Positions 6,557 through 9,125 of a DNA stretch of 9,125 bases are shown piece by piece. Under the pieces are notes generated by a model, which worked only from the letters and a program-made list of their open reading frames with translations, had not been told where the DNA came from and did not search any database. The translations under genes and the position numbers were made by a program. Source of the stretch: Bordetella parapertussis (lineage in GTDB: Bacteria; Pseudomonadota; Gammaproteobacteria; Burkholderiales; Burkholderiaceae_B); contig CAMBZR010000101.1 in the NCBI GenBank assembly GCA_945872285.1, positions 1 through 9,125 of the forward strand. Reading direction: 5' to 3'. Numbering within the stretch: the first letter of the stretch is position 1; each line of letters opens with the position of its first letter.

Positions 6557-7444
6557 TCAGGCATATTGCACTCTGCGTTCGATGAACCGAAACTGCACAA
6601 CGGTCAAACACACCACGATGACCATCAGGATGACAGATTGCGCAGCTGAACTTCCCATATCCAGCGCTTTAAAGCCATCGTAATACACCTTATAAACAAG
6701 GATTGACGTGGCTTTGCCCGGGCCACCATGGGTGGTGGCATCGATGATGGCAAAGGTGTCAAAAAAGGCGTACACCACGTTGATGACCAGCAAAAAAAAC
6801 GTGGTAGGTGACAACAGCGGAAACACAATCGTGTAAAAGCGGTGCCAGGGGGTTGCGCCGTCAATCGCTGCCGCTTCAAGCAATGACTTTGGAATCGACT
6901 GCAAACCAGCTAGAAAGAATAAAAAATTATAGGAAATTTGCTTCCAGACTGCAGCCACCACGATGAGCGTCATCGCATCACGGCTATCCAATAGATGATT
7001 CCAGTCCACGCCCAACCAACGCAGGGCAAAAGCAATGACCCCCATCGGCGAGGCAAACAAAAACAGCCACAACACGCCGGCCACGGCGGGCGCAACCGCG
7101 TAAGGCCAGATCAGCAGAGTCTTATACACACTGGCCGCCCGCCAAACGCGATCGGCCATTACAGCAAGCAGCAACGCCAAGCTTAAGCCACAAACCGCCA
7201 CCAACACTGAAAACACGGCTGTGGTTTGAAACGACTCTAAATAAAGGGGGTCGTTAAAGAGTCGCGCGAAATTTTGCATGCCTACAAATTCGCGCGACAT
7301 ACCAAAGGCGTCTTCTTCGAGCACGCTTTGAAATAACGCCTGGCCTGCGGGCCAAAAGAAAAAAACCAAGACAATCGCCAACTGGGGTGCAAGCAGCACC
7401 CAAGGCAGCCAACGCGACTTGAAGCGTACTTTTTTTTCTATCAC
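6557..7444 (-). CDS. ugpA: sn-Glycerol-3-phosphate ABC importer, permease UgpA
   Basis: The partner permease of UgpE in the inner membrane. It has 295 residues, the same length as E. coli UgpA, with about six membrane helices. Strongly conserved stretches are [13 protein letters not shown] (10-22), the [17 protein letters not shown] segment (114-130), [12 protein letters not shown] (166-177), [13 protein letters not shown] (224-236) and [10 protein letters not shown] (265-274). The EAA loop is [20 protein letters not shown] (184-203). The start is GTG at 7444, chosen because it gives the family N-terminus exactly; no Shine-Dalgarno is seen, and a small hairpin fills the 18-base gap after ugpB. 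Translation may therefore depend on ribosomes finishing ugpB. Confidence 0.97.
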   Translation of the reverse strand: MIEKKVRFKSRWLPWVLLAPQLAIVLVFFFWPAGQALFQSVLEEDAFGMSREFVGMQNFARLFNDPLYLESFQTTAVFSVLVAVCGLSLALLLAVMADRVWRAASVYKTLLIWPYAVAPAVAGVLWLFLFASPMGVIAFALRWLGVDWNHLLDSRDAMTLIVVAAVWKQISYNFLFFLAGLQSIPKSLLEAAAIDGATPWHRFYTIVFPLLSPTTFFLLVINVVYAFFDTFAIIDATTHGGPGKATSILVYKVYYDGFKALDMGSSAAQSVILMVIVVCLTVVQFRFIERRVQYA

Positions 7445-7445
7445 T

Positions 7446-7458
7446 GCAAGCCGCTTGC
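7446..7458 (-). other. Small hairpin in the ugpB-ugpA gap
   Basis: A perfect 5-bp inverted repeat, GCAAG (7446-7450) and CTTGC (7454-7458), with a 3-base loop occupies most of the 18 bases between the ugpB stop and the ugpA GTG. It lies where a ribosome binding site for ugpA would be expected. It could lower ugpA translation or protect the ugpB message; it has no U-tract. Confidence 0.45.
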
Positions 7459-7462
7459 TTTC

Positions 7463-8782
7463 TTAACGGTTGGCTTTTTCAAAGCGTTCAAGCAACTCGT
7501 TGCCGCGCTTGACGATTGAGTCGAGCGCATCCTTGACAGGTTTCTTGCCAGCCCACACCTGTTCGAGTTCTTCATCGACCGCTGTCCGAATTTGCAGAAA
7601 GTTACCCAGCCGAATCCCGCGCGAATTGTCGGTTGTTTTGCGAATCATCTGCGTCACCGAAATATCGGTACCAGGATTCGCCTTATAAAAGCCCGATTTT
7701 TCAGTCAACTCAAACGAAGCGAGCGTCAACGGCAGATAGCCGGTACGCTGATGACTTTTAGCGGCTTCTTCTGGACGCGACAAAAAGTCAAAGAACTGCG
7801 CAACACCTTTGTATTCATCAGCTTTACGGCCCGCCATCACCCACAGGCTCGCGCCCCCGATCACAGTATTTTGTGGCGCGCCTTGCACGTCAGCGTAATA
7901 CGGTAAGGTCGAAGTCCCGAACGCAAACTTTGCATTACGTTTGACGTTACCGTACAGTGCCGAAGAGCCTGTCGTCATCGCGCATTCTCCCGCAACGAAT
8001 ACGGGATCAGCCGCATTGGCCCGGCCTTTATAAACAAACAAGCCGTCTTTGGCCATGTCTGCCAGATTTTGAATATGACGCGTCTGCAAAGGGCCATTGA
8101 CGGTCAGGCGTGCGTCATTGCCCTTCATGCCATTACCTTGCGTAGCAAATTCGGTGTTGTGCCAGGCGCTGAAACTTTCAAGCTGCGTCCAGCTGACCCA
8201 ACTGGTCGTAAGCGGACACTTGTGCCCTGAGTCTTTTAATTTTTTTGCCGCTGCAGTGACTTCAGGCCAAGTCAGTGGTGGCTTTTCGGGATCCAGGCCA
8301 GCCGCTTTGAAGGCGTCTTTGTTGTACCAGAATACAGTTGTCGAACTGTTAAACGGAAAACTCAGCATCTGACCATTGGGCGCGGTGTAGTAACCGGCCA
8401 CGGCCGGTACGTAGGCCGCGGGATCAAATTTAATGCCGGCTTTGTTCATCACTTCGGTGACTGGCACGATCGCGCCTTTACTGGCCATCATTGTGGCCGT
8501 ACCCACTTCAAACACTTGCAAAATATGCGGGGCGTTGCCGGCGCGAAAAGCTGCCACCGCTGCCGTCATGGCTTCGTCATAGGTGCCTTTAAAAACAGGC
8601 ATGACTTTGTAATCTTTTTGGCTGTCGTTAAAGTCTTTAGCCAGATCGTTGACCCATTCACCCAAAGCGCCACTCATGGCATGCCACCATTGAATCTCGG
8701 TTTGAGCTTGGGCGGGTGTAAAAACTGAGGCACTTAGTGCGAAAACGGTCGAAGCCGTTGCGATAGAAAATTTGAATTTCAT
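7463..8782 (-). CDS. ugpB: sn-Glycerol-3-phosphate periplasmic binding protein UgpB
   Basis: A periplasmic binding protein that delivers glycerol-3-phosphate to UgpAE. The mature part aligns over its whole length with remembered E. coli UgpB (438 residues; here 439): RAGNAPHILQVFEVGTATMM (80-99), PFNSST (143-148), FWYNKDAFKAAGLDPEKPP (151-169), SWVSWTQLESFSAW (194-207) with Trp195 and Trp198 in the ligand-site region, ECAMTT (266-271), the QNTVIGGASLWVM block (304-316), HQRTGYLP (344-351) and RLGNFLQIR (391-399). The signal peptide is MKFKF plus a hydrophobic core, with likely cleavage at AQA|QT after residue 26. The ATG at 8782 is preferred over an in-frame ATG at 8794: GAGGGA lies 6 bases before 8782, and it overlaps the upstream ATG, which itself has no ribosome binding site. 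First gene of the ugp operon. Confidence 0.96.
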   Translation of the reverse strand: MKFKFSIATASTVFALSASVFTPAQAQTEIQWWHAMSGALGEWVNDLAKDFNDSQKDYKVMPVFKGTYDEAMTAAVAAFRAGNAPHILQVFEVGTATMMASKGAIVPVTEVMNKAGIKFDPAAYVPAVAGYYTAPNGQMLSFPFNSSTTVFWYNKDAFKAAGLDPEKPPLTWPEVTAAAKKLKDSGHKCPLTTSWVSWTQLESFSAWHNTEFATQGNGMKGNDARLTVNGPLQTRHIQNLADMAKDGLFVYKGRANAADPVFVAGECAMTTGSSALYGNVKRNAKFAFGTSTLPYYADVQGAPQNTVIGGASLWVMAGRKADEYKGVAQFFDFLSRPEEAAKSHQRTGYLPLTLASFELTEKSGFYKANPGTDISVTQMIRKTTDNSRGIRLGNFLQIRTAVDEELEQVWAGKKPVKDALDSIVKRGNELLERFEKANR

Positions 8783-8786
8783 GGCA

Positions 8787-8792
8787 TCCCTC
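8787..8792 (-). promoter_or_regulatory. Ribosome binding site that sets the ugpB start
   Basis: GAGGGA on the - strand lies just upstream of ATG 8782 with normal spacing. It overlaps the last base of the in-frame ATG at 8794, so the upstream codon cannot use it. It therefore selects the shorter ugpB product with the normal signal peptide. Confidence 0.75.
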
Positions 8793-8831
8793 ATTGATTA
8801 AATGATCGAGTTCTGAGCTTAGCTTTTTATT

Positions 8832-8838
8832 ATGACAG
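8832..8838 (-). promoter_or_regulatory. Candidate Pho-box half-site upstream of ugpB
   Basis: The - strand reads CTGTCAT, a perfect match to one 7-base half of the PhoB site (CTGTCAT-N4-CTGTCAT). It lies 50 bases upstream of the ugpB ATG. E. coli ugpB is known to be PhoB-controlled. The second half is not clear: TTAACAT lies upstream, but with a 3-base rather than a 4-base spacer. A single 7-mer may occur by chance. Confidence 0.3.
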
Positions 8839-8908
8839 TTCATGTTAACCGCGTGTGGGGCGCTTATGATGGGATATATCGCCCTCGAGCAACCATTAAT
8901 ATAAATAA

Positions 8909-9125
<217 letters not shown>

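Noticed and set aside
8783..8794. Upstream ATG at 8794 as the ugpB start
   Set aside because: It has no ribosome binding site and overlaps the GAGGGA serving ATG 8782; it would also put four extra residues before a normal signal peptide.
8838..8849. GTTCATGTTAAC as a GlpR operator half-site
   Set aside because: It shares only a short ATGTT core with the enterobacterial operator and lacks the dyad partner, so the match is too weak.

Overview
The window looks like the chromosome of a betaproteobacterium, probably order Burkholderiales and perhaps family Alcaligenaceae. The evidence is a periplasmic-binding-protein-rich transport cluster (TRAP subunits plus a lone amidohydrolase) typical of that group, signal peptides of the usual form, and a base composition near half G+C by eye. 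That is low for Bordetella-like bacteria, so a freshwater or streamlined relative is possible. The taxonomic call is inference from family resemblance only; no marker gene is present.

Layout. (1) The 3' part of queC (+ strand, cut by the left edge) ends at a bidirectional terminator shared with the convergent TRAP operon. (2) Positions 719-4429 (- strand) form a four-gene operon, transcribed right to left: a LigI-like metal-dependent hydrolase of the amidohydrolase family, then the TRAP transporter genes dctP, dctQ and dctM. dctQ and dctM overlap by 8 bases. A strong intrinsic-terminator structure lies between dctP and dctQ, which would let the binding protein be made in excess over the membrane subunits. 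(3) Positions 4430-4597 are non-coding. They hold the 3' end of the ugp transcript and the control region of the hydrolase/TRAP operon, with clustered inverted repeats. (4) Positions 4598-8782 (- strand) are ugpB-ugpA-ugpE-ugpC, a complete ABC importer for sn-glycerol-3-phosphate. (5) Positions 8783-8932 are an AT-rich divergent control region. (6) From 8933 to the right edge lies the start of glpK (glycerol kinase, + strand).

How the genes fit together. The ugp importer brings in glycerol-3-phosphate (in some homologues also glycerophosphodiesters), and glycerol kinase makes the same compound from glycerol, so the right half is a glycerol/glycerol-phosphate acquisition locus sharing one control region. 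In the left half the TRAP importer would bring in an organic acid driven by an ion gradient, and the hydrolase would probably act on that acid or a lactone derived from it. The hydrolase carries the metal- and carboxylate-binding pattern of 2-pyrone-4,6-dicarboxylate lactonase. Neither operon has a regulator gene inside the window.

No previously undescribed system, mobile element, CRISPR array or RNA gene was found. The most informative features are small: the dctP/dctQ terminator, operator-like repeats at 4491-4510, intercistronic hairpins in the ugp operon, and a shortened UgpC regulatory domain.
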